A stretch of DNA of 64,000 bases from CAIWHR01 sp963813415 (GCA_963813415.1 CAWEYW010000015.1:62001-126000); one strand, 5' to 3'. Positions 16,340 through 25,636 are shown, numbered from the stretch's first letter. The notes: generated by a model from the letters alone, not told the origin. Translations and numbers: made by a program.

Positions 16340-18096
16340 GGTGCAACGGCGGCCGGCGGCGCCTCCATGGCGGCAGGTGCCATGCTGAACTGGATGCGAT
16401 GCAGCTTCGCGTACAGGCCGCCGTGCGCGAGCAGCTCGGCGTGCGTCCCTTGTTCCACCACCCGGCCCGCGTCCATGACCACGATGCGATCGGCATTCTC
16501 GATCGTCGACAGCCGGTGCGCGATGACGATGGTCGTGCGGCCCTCCATCAGCGTCTCGAGCGCGGCCTGCACCTGGCGCTCGGACTCCGAATCGAGCGCC
16601 GACGTGGCTTCATCGAGGATCAGGATCGGCGCATCCTTCAGCAGCGCGCGGGCGATGGCGATCCGCTGCCGCTGGCCGCCCGACAGGCGCACGCCGTTCT
16701 CGCCGATCTGGGTATCGAAGCCATCGGGCATGGCGCGGATGAAATCGAGGGCGTGCGCGGCCCGGGCGGCGCGCTCGACGGCCTCGCGGGGCACGGTCGA
16801 CATGGCACCGTAGGCGATGTTCGCGGCGACGCTGTCGTTGAAGAGCTGGACGTCCTGCGAGACGAGGGCGACGTTGGCGCGCAGCGAGGCGAGCGTCAGC
16901 GTGGTGATGTCGTGACCGTCGATGAACAGGCGCCCGGCCGTCGGTTCGTAGAATCGCGGCACGAGATTGACCAGCGAGCTCTTGCCGCTGCCCGAAGGCC
17001 CCACCAGCGCGACCGTTTCGCCGGGCCTGATCGCCAGCGTGACGTCATCGAGGGCATCGCGCTCGGCACTTTCGTAGCGCAGGCTCACGCGCTCGAAGCG
17101 CATCTCGCCGCTCACCCGGCCGAGGACCACGCCGCCGTGATCGTCCTCCGCCGTGGTGTCGAGCAGGCCGAAGATGCTTTCGGCGGCGGCGAGTCCGCGC
17201 TGGATGTTGGCGTTGATGCCCGACAGCGAGCGCAGGCGTTCGAGCAGCGTGAGCAGCGCGACGACATACGACATGAACTCGGCGAGGCTCAACCGGCCCG
17301 ACTGGCTCTGGCCGAGGGCGAGCCAGATGATGAAACCGATGGCCGTAGCGGTGAAGAACTGCGTGATCGGCCCGGACGCCGACCCGGCCGACGAGACCTT
17401 GCTCATCGACGAGCGCAGCGCGTTGGCCGCCTGCACGGCGCGGCGGCGCTCGTAATCCTGCCCGCCGAAGATCTTCACCACGCGATGGCCGGCGATCATT
17501 TCCTCGAGCACGTGCGTGATCGATCCGGTGCGGGTCTGCACGTCGCGGGAGAGCCGCCGCAGGCGCCGGCTGAAATACCGCGTCACGAACGCAACGATCG
17601 GCAGCACGATCGTGGTCAGCAGCGTGAGACGCCAGTTGATCCACAGCAGGTAACCGACACTCGCGACGATGGTGATCGATGAGCGGGCGGCGGTGACCAC
17701 CGTTCCCGAGGCCGCCGACGCGAGCTGATGGGCGTCGAAGGTGAGCTTCGACAGCACCACGCCTGGCGACGTCGTGTCGTAGTACGGCGTAGGCAGCGTC
17801 AGGACCTTGTCGACCAGCTCGCGCCGCAGGTCGAACACCACGCGATGTCCCGTCCATGCCATGCCGTATTCGGAAACGAACGAGCCAATGCCGCGCAGCA
17901 GGAACACCGCCACGATCACGAGCGGCAGCAGATGGGTGCGCAGGGGATCGGGAGTCTCGAAATTCCGGATGATCGGAATGACGAGGTAGGCCATTGCGAG
18001 ATCGCCCGCAGCGACCACGATCATCCCGCCGACGGACACGCCGAAGGCCCACCAGTACGGCCGGACGTAGCGCAGCAGGCGAAGATAGAGATGCAT
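16336..18096 (-). CDS. msbA: Lipid A export ATP-binding/permease protein MsbA
   Basis: Homodimeric inner-membrane ABC exporter flipping lipid A-core to the periplasmic leaflet. At 586 residues it fits MsbA (about 582). Six transmembrane segments fill the N-terminal half. The nucleotide-binding domain has Walker A GPSGSGKSS near residue 370, signature LSGGQRQRIAIAR near 468, Walker B ILILDEATSALD near 490 and the H-loop in TTIVIAHRLST. First gene of an operon with GT4, GT9 and DUF4254 genes and preceded by a perfect TATAAT box. The genomic setting among LPS genes supports MsbA over other exporters. Confidence 0.93.
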   Translation of the reverse strand: MHLYLRLLRYVRPYWWAFGVSVGGMIVVAAGDLAMAYLVIPIIRNFETPDPLRTHLLPLVIVAVFLLRGIGSFVSEYGMAWTGHRVVFDLRRELVDKVLTLPTPYYDTTSPGVVLSKLTFDAHQLASAASGTVVTAARSSITIVASVGYLLWINWRLTLLTTIVLPIVAFVTRYFSRRLRRLSRDVQTRTGSITHVLEEMIAGHRVVKIFGGQDYERRRAVQAANALRSSMSKVSSAGSASGPITQFFTATAIGFIIWLALGQSQSGRLSLAEFMSYVVALLTLLERLRSLSGINANIQRGLAAAESIFGLLDTTAEDDHGGVVLGRVSGEMRFERVSLRYESAERDALDDVTLAIRPGETVALVGPSGSGKSSLVNLVPRFYEPTAGRLFIDGHDITTLTLASLRANVALVSQDVQLFNDSVAANIAYGAMSTVPREAVERAARAAHALDFIRAMPDGFDTQIGENGVRLSGGQRQRIAIARALLKDAPILILDEATSALDSESERQVQAALETLMEGRTTIVIAHRLSTIENADRIVVMDAGRVVEQGTHAELLAHGGLYAKLHRIQFSMAPAAMEAPPAAVAP

Positions 18097-18255
18097 GCCG
18101 GATCAGGGAGTGCGGAATCGCGTCGCGCAGGCGCAGCCCGCAAGGCGCGCGCCACAGCCTGGAGATCCGACGTCGCCCGGCGCACCGGGAAGGATCATGC
18201 GGCTCATGCGGTGCTGCCCCGCGAGGAGCGGCCGACGCGTGGGAAGAGGGCCGGA

Positions 18256-18261
18256 ATTATA
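18256..18261 (-). promoter_or_regulatory. -10 box of the msbA operon
   Basis: A consensus TATAAT on the minus strand in the gap between the WaaG-like gene and msbA. The -35 region (about 18279-18284) is GC-rich and poor. The leader to the msbA ATG would be about 155 bases. It implies that msbA can be transcribed independently of the upstream core genes. Confidence 0.55.
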
Positions 18262-18275
18262 GACCACGCTGCGAC

Positions 18276-19709
18276 TCAGCCGGCCCGTGGGTCGCGGCTG
18301 GCGAGCGCGTCCCCGAGCTCGGGCGGAAGGTCGCCTTCGAGCCGCGCCCGATCGTCGAGCAGCGGAGGTTCCGGCAGCGCGTCCTGCAACGACAGCTCCA
18401 TCGCGGCATTGGCCATGGCGGGCGGGGGCACCATTTCCGGCGAAGGCGCGGCATCGCGCGCTGCGACGACGCCCGGATCGAGCGCCGTCCCGCTGGTTGG
18501 CGGCAGGGACCCCCGCCGCACCAGGCTGGCCGTGCGCTGCGCCGTCGCGGTGGCACTGACGGCGGCTTCCCGGGCCTCGACCGATGCAGCCAGCAGATCG
18601 CGATACAGCAGCACGAGCTTCAGCGTCATCGCCGCCGGAGTGAGCTGCATCGCGCACGCCCTCGCCTTCGCCCCGAGCTGCGCGCGCACCGTCTCGTCCT
18701 GCAGGGCGCGCATGTGTGCGGCAAGGGCGTCGACGTCCAGTGCGTCGCAGACGAAACCGGCGCCGTGCTCGAGGGCCAGCTCGGCGGCGCCCGATTTGGT
18801 GCTGGTCACGACGGGCAAGCCGCAGGCCATCGCTTCGAGCGCGGCGTTCGGGCAGGGGTCGTACAGGGTCGGCAGGACGAACGCATCGGCCGCGCCGTAA
18901 TAGGGCTTTGGCTCGACCTGCGGCCCCGCCAGCGTGACCCGCTCGTGGACGCCGTGCCGTCGCGCCAGCGCGCCGTAGCGGGCGAGATGGCGGTCGCGGC
19001 CGACGACCATCAGGTGCGTGGTCGGCGGCAACTGGGCCAGCGCCGCGATGGCGGCTGCGACGCCCTTGCGCGCATAGCCGGAACCGACGAGCAGGAAGAG
19101 CGTCGCCGAATCGGAAATGCGATGCCGCTCGCGCACCCAGCTGCGGAGCGACCGCAGACCCGGATGAAAGGCGTCGCTGTCGACCGCGTTGTAGATGACG
19201 TGCAGCCGTTCCTCGGGCACGGCGAACCGCTCGCGGATCTCTGCGCAGACCATTTTCGAGTTGCAGATCGTCGCGCGCAGCCACGGGCTCGAGAACAGCT
19301 TGCGCTCCACGGCGAGCACGTACCGGTGATAGGGACTGAGGCGCGTCGCGGCGCGCGCGAGACCGGAGCTGATGCGCTCGCGCTGCTCGAGCCATACCGC
19401 GTGCACGCCATCGCCGGCGCGATACACGTCGCAGCAGAGAAGGCGTTCGTGCGACTGGACCAGATCGGCATCGGCGCTTCCCAGCGCCTTGCATACGGCA
19501 TGCGCGAAGCTCCAGTCGCGCCATAACCGCCCGACGTAACGCGGATTGCACAGCACCGGCTCGATCAGCTGCAGCTTGGTCTGCGGCCATTCGCGCGTGT
19601 AGAGCGAGATCGCCACGTTGCGCTCGAGCAATGCTTCCAGCGCCGACTCGACGAAGCGCTCGGCACCGCCGAACGGCGTGTAGCGCTGGCGGACGAGCGC
19701 GAGGCGCAT
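18276..19709 (-). CDS. WaaG-like GT4 glycosyltransferase with disordered C-terminal tail
   Basis: GT4 enzyme similar to LPS core glucosyltransferase WaaG. The N-terminus RLALVRQRYTPFGGAERFVE is the WaaG-like opening (usually LVRQRYxPxGGAERF), and the donor domain carries FVLPTLYDPCPNAALEAMACGLPVVTSTKSGAAEL. The catalytic part ends near residue 380, the full length of E. coli WaaG (374). About 95 further residues, rich in Ala, Pro and acidic side chains, look disordered and are unusual. The start ATG overlaps the GT9 stop as TGATG, so the two core genes form a translationally coupled pair. Confidence 0.87.
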   Translation of the reverse strand: MRLALVRQRYTPFGGAERFVESALEALLERNVAISLYTREWPQTKLQLIEPVLCNPRYVGRLWRDWSFAHAVCKALGSADADLVQSHERLLCCDVYRAGDGVHAVWLEQRERISSGLARAATRLSPYHRYVLAVERKLFSSPWLRATICNSKMVCAEIRERFAVPEERLHVIYNAVDSDAFHPGLRSLRSWVRERHRISDSATLFLLVGSGYARKGVAAAIAALAQLPPTTHLMVVGRDRHLARYGALARRHGVHERVTLAGPQVEPKPYYGAADAFVLPTLYDPCPNAALEAMACGLPVVTSTKSGAAELALEHGAGFVCDALDVDALAAHMRALQDETVRAQLGAKARACAMQLTPAAMTLKLVLLYRDLLAASVEAREAAVSATATAQRTASLVRRGSLPPTSGTALDPGVVAARDAAPSPEMVPPPAMANAAMELSLQDALPEPPLLDDRARLEGDLPPELGDALASRDPRAG

Positions 19710-20824
19710 CAGCGCGGCCCCGTTGCGGCGACGAGATCGAAGAACGCGGCGGCGACCCGGTCGACGTCGAGGGTCGTGAGGCACTCCGACACCTTGCCGC
19801 CGCCGCAGCCGTCGATGCCGCATGGCCGGCATGGAAACTCCTTCGACACCAGGACGCGGCTCGGCACCATCCACGGTCCCCATTCGAGTTCACCCGAGGG
19901 GCCGAAGAGCACGACCACCGGCGTGCCCACGGCTGCGGCGATGTGCATCGGCGCCGAGTCGACGCCGACGAAGGCCCGCGCCCGCGCCGTGACGGCGGCA
20001 AGTGCGTCGAGCGGCAGCGCGCCGGCGAGGTTGGCGAGGCGGTTGCGCGTTCCGGCCTGCGCGGCCGCGAGCACCGCAGTGACGAGCTCCCGTTCGCGCG
20101 GGTCCGGTGCGCCCGTGATCACGACCCGATGTCCGCCCGCGACGATGCGGTCGAGGAGCGCGGCGGTCTTGGCGGCGGGCCAGCACTTGAAGAGCCAGCG
20201 CGATCCAGGATGGCATTGCACGAACGCGCCCTCCGACGCGCCGTGCTCGCGCAGGACCGCCGCGGCCCGTGCCTGCGCCGTCGCGTCGGGCACCAGCACC
20301 AGGCGCTTGTCTTCCGCCGACGGGTATATCCCGATCCGTCGCAACGCGTCCAGGTTGGCCTCGACCGCGTGGCGCGGCGTGGCGCGCGGCAGGCGATAGT
20401 GATGCGTGAAGCTCCCCCGCCACCAGCGCCCGGCGTCGGTGCGCTCCCGCGCCACCGCATAGCGTGGGCGCAGAAGGCGCGCCAGCGTGGCGCCGCGGGG
20501 ATGCTCGGTGAGGTGCACGAGGAGATCGTACCCGCGTGCCCGGAGCCTGCCGATGAGCGCGCGCTCCGCCGACACCTGGGCGAGGAGCCCGGCGCGCTTC
20601 CAGCCGCGGTCGATGGCATGCAGTTGGGCGATCGCCGGGTGATTCGCGAGCATCGGCGCGGTCTCGAGATACACCAGCGCGTCGACCTCGGCGTGTGGGG
20701 CGGCCCGCCGCAACGTGCTGAAGACCGGGGAAGTCAGCAGGACGTCGCCGTGGTGGCGAAGCTTGATGATGAGCGCGCGACGAACGGCGGTGAGATCGAC
20801 AGCATCCTGAAGGGGACTCGGCAT
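19709..20824 (-). CDS. LPS heptosyltransferase III-like protein (WaaQ/RfaQ, GT9)
   Basis: GT9 heptosyltransferase of about 371 residues. The opening RALIIKLRHHGDVLLTSPVFSTLRRA is characteristic of WaaQ/RfaQ. Donor-domain motifs are FVQCHPGSRWLFKCWPAAKTAALLD and FVGVDSAPMHIAAAVGTPVVVLFGPSGE, followed by a Cys-containing tail CRPCGIDGCGGGKVSECL. It transfers a side-branch heptose to inner-core heptose II in enterobacteria; here the core structure is unknown. The inner ATG (MPSPLQ) was preferred to an ATG six codons upstream. First gene of the WaaQ-WaaG pair. Confidence 0.88.
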   Translation of the reverse strand: MPSPLQDAVDLTAVRRALIIKLRHHGDVLLTSPVFSTLRRAAPHAEVDALVYLETAPMLANHPAIAQLHAIDRGWKRAGLLAQVSAERALIGRLRARGYDLLVHLTEHPRGATLARLLRPRYAVARERTDAGRWWRGSFTHHYRLPRATPRHAVEANLDALRRIGIYPSAEDKRLVLVPDATAQARAAAVLREHGASEGAFVQCHPGSRWLFKCWPAAKTAALLDRIVAGGHRVVITGAPDPRERELVTAVLAAAQAGTRNRLANLAGALPLDALAAVTARARAFVGVDSAPMHIAAAVGTPVVVLFGPSGELEWGPWMVPSRVLVSKEFPCRPCGIDGCGGGKVSECLTTLDVDRVAAAFFDLVAATGPR

Positions 20825-20960
20825 GTTGCCGAACGATAGCAAAAAAGCCGCACCCCGGGCGGCGAGGCGCCGCGCGCCGAGGTGGCCTCAGTCAGGGCTC
20901 ACTCGCCCGGTGAGCCCGAGCGGCTGCGCCGGGAAGCGTGGGAAGCGATCGGCGTTCTTG

Positions 20961-20966
20961 TACAAT
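20961..20966 (+). promoter_or_regulatory. -10-like TACAAT for argB
   Basis: TACAAT in the context TTGTACAATCGG, with about 60 bases of leader before the argB ATG. The extended TTG preceding it is common in betaproteobacterial promoters. No ArgR-box palindrome was recognised. Confidence 0.45.
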
Positions 20967-21024
20967 CGGCCCGCGCAGGTGTTCCGCTTCGTTCCTGCTT
21001 ATCCTGCCGCGCTATCACGCCACC

Positions 21025-21927
21025 ATGCCCATCGACGCCGTCAACGCCTCGCTCAAGGCCCAGATCCTGGCCGAGGCCCTGCCCTACATCCAGCGCTTCC
21101 ACGACAAGACCATCGTCGTGAAATACGGCGGCAACGCGATGACCGAGCAGAGCCTGAAGGCCGGTTTTGCGCGCGACGTGGTGATGCTGAAGCTCGTCGG
21201 CATGAACCCGGTCATCGTGCACGGCGGCGGACCGCAGATCGGCGACCTCCTCAAGAAGATGGGCATCCCCAGCGAGTTCCGGCAGGGCATGCGGGTGACC
21301 GACGAGCGTGTAATGAACGTGGTCGAGATGGTCCTGGGCGAGCTCAACCAGGAGATCGTCGGGCTGATCAACCAGCAGGGCGGCAAGGCGGTCGGTCTGA
21401 CCGGACAGGATGGCGCCTTCATCCATGCCCGCAAGATGCTGCTGAAGAGCGATACCGGGGCGAGCGAGATGGTCGACATCGGCCTCGTCGGCGAGATCGA
21501 GCGCATCGATCCGGAGCTCATCCACCTCCTCGACTCGCGCGATTTCATTCCCGTGATCGCGCCGATCGGCGTCGGCGCCGAAGGCGAGGCGTACAACATC
21601 AACGCGGACCTCGTCGCGGGCAAGCTGGCCGAGACGCTGCGGGCGGAAAAGCTCGTGCTCATGACGAACACCACCGGCGTCCTCGACAAGGACGGCAATC
21701 TCCTCACCGGCCTGTCGGCGAGCGAGATCGACGCGCTGTTCGCGGACGGCACCATCCACGGTGGCATGCTGCCAAAGATCGGCTCCGCGCTCGATGCCGT
21801 GCGCAACGGGGTGCGCAGCTCGCACATCATCGACGGGCGCGTGGATCACGCGCTCTTGCTCGAGGTGCTTACCAACGAAGGTGTCGGCACCATGATCAGG
21901 GCCGACGACGCGCAGGGCGCGGACTGA
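21025..21927 (+). CDS. argB: Acetylglutamate kinase
   Basis: Second enzyme of arginine synthesis, phosphorylating N-acetyl-L-glutamate with ATP in the cytosol. The 300-residue protein has the amino-acid-kinase fold: TIVVKYGGNAMTEQSLK, NPVIVHGGGPQIGDLL, NADLVAGKLAETL and GGMLPKIGSALDAV. An N-terminal helix (AQILAEALPYIQRFHDK) of the type that forms the arginine-sensitive hexamer is present, so feedback inhibition by arginine is likely. It is followed by slmA after 14 bases, the usual betaproteobacterial pairing. Confidence 0.97.
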   Translation: MPIDAVNASLKAQILAEALPYIQRFHDKTIVVKYGGNAMTEQSLKAGFARDVVMLKLVGMNPVIVHGGGPQIGDLLKKMGIPSEFRQGMRVTDERVMNVVEMVLGELNQEIVGLINQQGGKAVGLTGQDGAFIHARKMLLKSDTGASEMVDIGLVGEIERIDPELIHLLDSRDFIPVIAPIGVGAEGEAYNINADLVAGKLAETLRAEKLVLMTNTTGVLDKDGNLLTGLSASEIDALFADGTIHGGMLPKIGSALDAVRNGVRSSHIIDGRVDHALLLEVLTNEGVGTMIRADDAQGAD

Positions 21928-21941
21928 CCGCGGGCCCGGTA

Positions 21942-22511
21942 ATGGCGACCAAGCCCGGCGAACGACGTCTGCAGATCCTGCAGACCCTGGCCGAGATGCT
22001 GCAGGCCCCGCGGGGGGAGCGCGTCACCACGGCCGCGCTCGCGGCGCGGCTCGACGTGTCCGAAGCGGCGCTGTACCGCCATTTCGCGAGCAAGGCCCAG
22101 ATGTTCGAGGGCCTCATCGAGTTCATCGAGACCACGCTGTTCACGCTGATCAACAAGATCGGCAGCGATACGCCCGATGGCGTTGCGCAGGCGCAGCAGA
22201 TCGTCGCCGTCCTGCTCGCATTCGCCGAGAAGAACCCGGGCATGACGCGCGTGCTGATCGGCGACGCGCTGGTGAACGAGGACGAGCGGCTCCAGGTTCG
22301 CATGAACCAGTTCTACGACCGCATCGAAGCCGCGCTGCGCCAGTCGCTGCGCATCGCCGAGGCCGGTGGGCAATGGCAGGGCGACCCGGCGGCGGAAGCG
22401 AACGCGCTGACGGCATTCGTCATCGGCCGCTGGCTGCTGTTCGCGAAAACCGGCTTCAAGCGCGCGCCGCAGGAGGGCTGGGACGCGCAGCGGCAGTTCC
22501 TGTTTCGCTAG
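21942..22511 (+). CDS. slmA: Nucleoid occlusion factor SlmA (TetR family)
   Basis: TetR-type DNA-binding protein that blocks FtsZ assembly over the nucleoid when bound to its specific sites. The 189-residue protein has an N-terminal helix-turn-helix (VTTAALAARLDVSEAALYRHFASKAQMFEGLIEFIE) and the SlmA-type helical body (VLLAFAEKNPGMTRVLIGDALVNEDERLQVRMNQFYDRIEAALRQ). The SlmA family differs from generic TetR proteins in this YRHFxSKAQMFEGLI run. It is in an operon with argB, which also fits SlmA. Confidence 0.92.
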   Translation: MATKPGERRLQILQTLAEMLQAPRGERVTTAALAARLDVSEAALYRHFASKAQMFEGLIEFIETTLFTLINKIGSDTPDGVAQAQQIVAVLLAFAEKNPGMTRVLIGDALVNEDERLQVRMNQFYDRIEAALRQSLRIAEAGGQWQGDPAAEANALTAFVIGRWLLFAKTGFKRAPQEGWDAQRQFLFR

Positions 22512-22530
22512 CGTTCCAAACCACGCGCGA

Positions 22531-22836
22531 TCATCGGCGTAGTGTGGGCGATCTTCCGATCGCAGCGTTAGTCGCCCGCAGCACGTCTTCGTGCAGGTCG
22601 CTTCGCGCCACCCGGCGCCCGTCTCCGGGCGGGACGTCTTGCGCCATCGCCACAGGTTGCGCTCGCGGCGCCGCGTCAACATGTCGCAGTCCTTCCGGCT
22701 GACCGGCGAGCACGACGGCTTGCTCGTTTGACGCCGGCACGTGAAGGGCGGGCCACACGATCGTGAAGTAGCCGGTGGCTGCAGTCATCGCGGCTGCGAA
22801 GACGACTCCCAATGCCTGTTCGAGTCTGATGCCCAT
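22531..22836 (-). CDS. Hypothetical small single-span membrane protein
   Basis: I do not recognise this 101-residue protein. It has a strong ribosome site (GGAGGAG a few bases before the ATG). One N-terminal hydrophobic segment (LGVVFAAAMTAATGYFTIVW, residues ~8-27) is followed by a polar, Arg/Asp-rich tail with no motif. It could be membrane-anchored with a periplasmic tail or have an uncleaved signal. It is divergent from the winged-helix/TPR regulator, whose start is 198 bases away, so the regulator may control it. Convergent with slmA. Confidence 0.55.
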   Translation of the reverse strand: MGIRLEQALGVVFAAAMTAATGYFTIVWPALHVPASNEQAVVLAGQPEGLRHVDAAPRAQPVAMAQDVPPGDGRRVARSDLHEDVLRATNAAIGRSPTLRR

Positions 22837-22958
22837 CGCTCCTCCTGTCTTGTAGCGGCGGTTGCCGGTGGCTACACTGGATCGGCGCCCACGGCGCGGA
22901 AATCGACGCCGTCGCCTTTCCCGTGCGATTGCAGTATTCGCCGCCGCGTGCGCGATGT

Positions 22959-22987
22959 CCTCACGGAAAGCGGATCCTTTTGTGAGG
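22959..22987. promoter_or_regulatory. Inverted repeat in the divergent promoter region of the TPR regulator
   Basis: CCTCAC and GTGAGG flank 17 bases, and pairing extends inward by G-T and A-T pairs to about ten positions. It lies between the small membrane protein gene and the regulator gene. It could be an operator for the winged-helix protein or an RNA hairpin in its leader. Confidence 0.35.
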
Positions 22988-23034
22988 GCACTCCCGACGG
23001 GCACCAGCATTTTCGAGGTCGCACGGGAGGTGTC

Positions 23035-24792
23035 GTGGCAGCCGCTCTGGCGCCGGTATTTCGGCTTGGCGAAGTTCGCATCGAGCCCGACGCGCTGCGG
23101 ATTGAAGGGCCGTCGGGGACCGTGCATGTCGAACCGCGCGTGATGAGCGTGCTGGTGATGCTCGCGACCCGTGCGCCGCATCCGGTCTCGCGCGAGGAGC
23201 TGCTGCAGTCGGTGTGGGGTGGCGCCTTCGTGACCGACGCCGTGCTCACTCGCTGCATCTCGCTGCTGCGGCACCACCTGGGCGACGCGCGCGACGAGCC
23301 TCGATTCATCGAAACGCTGTCGAAGCACGGCTACCGGATGATCGCGCCGGTTTCGGCAGTCGAACCTCCGGCCATCGGGTCGGCGACTGCCGGCACGGCG
23401 GTGCATTCACTCGCGGTGCTGCCGTTGGTGAATCGGTCGGGCAGCCCCGCCGACGAGCTGCTGGCCGATGGTTTGACCGACCTGCTGATTACGACGCTCG
23501 CCGCGATCGCCTCGCTGCGCGTGATTTCGCGCACGTCATCGATGCGCTACAAGCGCTCGGAGCAGAGCCTCACGCAGATTGCGGCGGAGCTCAAGGTCGA
23601 TCACGTCGTCGAAGGCTCGGTGCTGCACGCCGATGGCCGCGTCGAGGTGCTGGTGCAGCTCATCGAAGCGGCGACGGATACGCATCGCTGGTCGGCGAGC
23701 TACGAGCGCGAACTCGTCGACATCATCGGCCTTCTCAACGAGATCGCCTCGGCCGTGGCCGACGGAATCAGTGCCTGTCTGACACCTGCGGATGTCGCGC
23801 GACTCGCCCTCGCTCCGGTGCTGCCGCGGGATGCCATCGCCGCGTACCTGCGCGGCCGCCATTTCTGGGCCCAGCGCACGCCCGAGGCACTGCGCGAGGC
23901 GGAAGCCGCATTCGCGTCCTGCAACCGGGCGGCACCGCGGTTCGCGCCTGGCTGGAGCGGCCGCGCCGATTGCCACGTCGTGCTCGGGCTGTACGGCATC
24001 GATCCGCCCGGGCAGGCCGCGTCGCATGCACGCGAGTACAGCGAGCGCGCCTGCACCCTCGATCCGGAGAGCGGTGAAGCGGAAGCGACGCGAGGCGCCG
24101 TGCGGCTGTTCTTCGACTGGGATTTTGCCGCCGCCGAAGCTGCGTTCGAACGTGCCCTGGCGCTATCGCCCAGCCATGCCGTTACCTATCTTTCGTACGG
24201 TGACTTGCGCCTCTTTGCCGGGGATGTCGGCGAGGCGCTGCGGCTGATCCGGCACGCCTTGGCGCTGAGCCCGTTCGATCCCGGGCTCAGCATGAATCTG
24301 GGCGACTACCTCGTGTTCGGACGCCGGCTGCACGAGGGAGTGGATCAGTTCCGCCGGACGCTGGACATGGCGCCGCACTTCGTGCCCGCTCGGGCGCGGC
24401 TCGCCGAGGCTCTTGCGCTTCTTGGCGAGCATGGGCAGGCGCGCCAGGAAGCCGAGCGCGCGGTGCACCAGGCAGCGTCGCCGCTGCGCGTGCACGAGAC
24501 CCTCGCCTTCGTCATTGCCGCGAGCGGCGAGGTGAAGGAGGCGCTGCCCCGGCTGTTGGCGCTCGAGGCAGCGCGCGCGACGCGCTACGTGTCGGCGTGG
24601 GAGCTGGCCCGCGCCTATGCGGTCATGGGTTTCACCGATGCCGCGCTACGGTGGCTGCGTCAGGCCGTTGCCGAACGCTGCCCGATCGCACTCGTGACTC
24701 GCCAGGACGCCGCGTTCGATGCGCTTCGCGAGGATCCGCGGTTCAAGGCAATCGTGGCGACGCTCGGATTGCCCGCCCTGCGGCAGGGATGA
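23035..24792 (+). CDS. Winged-helix transcriptional regulator with TolB-like and TPR domains
   Basis: About 585 residues. The N-terminal OmpR/PhoB-type winged helix (residues ~8-105) has RVMSVLVMLATRAPHPVSREELLQSVWG, VTDAVLTRCISLLRHHLGD and FIETLSKHGYRM. A FlgO/TolB-N-like domain (residues ~125-250) follows: SLAVLPLVNRSG, DGLTDLLITTLAAI, LKVDHVVEGSVLH and WSASYERELVDI. The rest is TPR repeats. Unlike CadC-type regulators I see no transmembrane segment between the winged helix and the sensor part. The GTG start has GGGAGG upstream; the longer open frame upstream lacks a good start. The signal and targets are unknown; the divergent membrane protein gene is a candidate target. Confidence 0.82.
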   Translation: MAAALAPVFRLGEVRIEPDALRIEGPSGTVHVEPRVMSVLVMLATRAPHPVSREELLQSVWGGAFVTDAVLTRCISLLRHHLGDARDEPRFIETLSKHGYRMIAPVSAVEPPAIGSATAGTAVHSLAVLPLVNRSGSPADELLADGLTDLLITTLAAIASLRVISRTSSMRYKRSEQSLTQIAAELKVDHVVEGSVLHADGRVEVLVQLIEAATDTHRWSASYERELVDIIGLLNEIASAVADGISACLTPADVARLALAPVLPRDAIAAYLRGRHFWAQRTPEALREAEAAFASCNRAAPRFAPGWSGRADCHVVLGLYGIDPPGQAASHAREYSERACTLDPESGEAEATRGAVRLFFDWDFAAAEAAFERALALSPSHAVTYLSYGDLRLFAGDVGEALRLIRHALALSPFDPGLSMNLGDYLVFGRRLHEGVDQFRRTLDMAPHFVPARARLAEALALLGEHGQARQEAERAVHQAASPLRVHETLAFVIAASGEVKEALPRLLALEAARATRYVSAWELARAYAVMGFTDAALRWLRQAVAERCPIALVTRQDAAFDALREDPRFKAIVATLGLPALRQG

Positions 24793-24868
24793 GCGGATTG
24801 CGCAGCGTGCGCGTCCGGCACGTCCCATCTGCGCCGGGTTCGGTGTGCGCTCGCCGCCTTGCGCGCAG

Positions 24869-25636
24869 TCAGGCGGAAGCGCGCGACCCGGATGCGCCGC
24901 ACACCGGGCACGCGGGATCGCGCGGCACCCGCACTTCGCGCCACTGCATGGCGAGTGCGTCGAGCAGGAGCAGTCGACCGGCGAGGCTCTCGCCGATGCC
25001 GGCGACGAGCTTCAACGCCTCCGCTGCCTGCGTGGCGCCGATGATCCCGACCAGCGGCGCGAACACGCCCATCGTCGCGCAGCGCGTCTCGTCGAGCTCC
25101 TCGCCCTCGCCGAACAGGCAGTGGTAGCAGGGTTTGTCCGGCTCGCGCGGATCGAAGACCGCGACCTGGCCATCGAAGCGGATCGCGGCGCCCGACACCA
25201 GCGGCTTGCCCGCGGCGAATGCCGCGCGATTCACGGCATGCCGCGTGACGAAGTTGTCCGAACAATCTAGGACGATGTCGGCATCGGCCACCAGCTCGCG
25301 CAGCCTGGCATCATCGACGCGCTCGCGCAATGCGCGCACCCGCACGTCGGGGTTGATCGCCGCGAGACGCGCCTTGGCCGCTTCGACCTTCGGGCGGCCT
25401 ACGTCGGCCGTCGCATACAGGATCTGCCGCTGCAGATTGGTGAGGTCGACGGCGTCGGGATCGCACAGCGTGACCGTACCGATCCCGGCGGCCACCAGGA
25501 ACTGCGCCGCGGGTGTGCCGAGACCGCCTGCGCCGATGACCAGCGCGTGCGCCGCCGCAAAGCGCTCCTGCGCGCCGATCCCGAGCTCGTCGAGGAGCAC
25601 GTGCCGGCTGTAGCGGAGCAGTGCGGCGTCATCCAT
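24869..25636 (-). CDS. moeB: Molybdopterin-synthase adenylyltransferase (MoeB/ThiF/HesA family)
   Basis: E1-like enzyme that adenylates the C-terminus of a ubiquitin-like sulfur carrier (MoaD or ThiS). Of 255 residues, close to MoeB (249). Visible features are the Arg of RYSRHVLLDELG, nucleotide motif VIGAGGLGTPAAQFL, LTNLQRQILY, DCSDNFVTRHAVN, and a zinc site made of CYHC and CPVC pairs. MoeB and ThiF cannot be separated securely; betaproteobacteria often use one for both. It lies downstream of the S41 protease on the same strand but behind a terminator. Confidence 0.87.
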   Translation of the reverse strand: MDDAALLRYSRHVLLDELGIGAQERFAAAHALVIGAGGLGTPAAQFLVAAGIGTVTLCDPDAVDLTNLQRQILYATADVGRPKVEAAKARLAAINPDVRVRALRERVDDARLRELVADADIVLDCSDNFVTRHAVNRAAFAAGKPLVSGAAIRFDGQVAVFDPREPDKPCYHCLFGEGEELDETRCATMGVFAPLVGIIGATQAAEALKLVAGIGESLAGRLLLLDALAMQWREVRVPRDPACPVCGASGSRASA

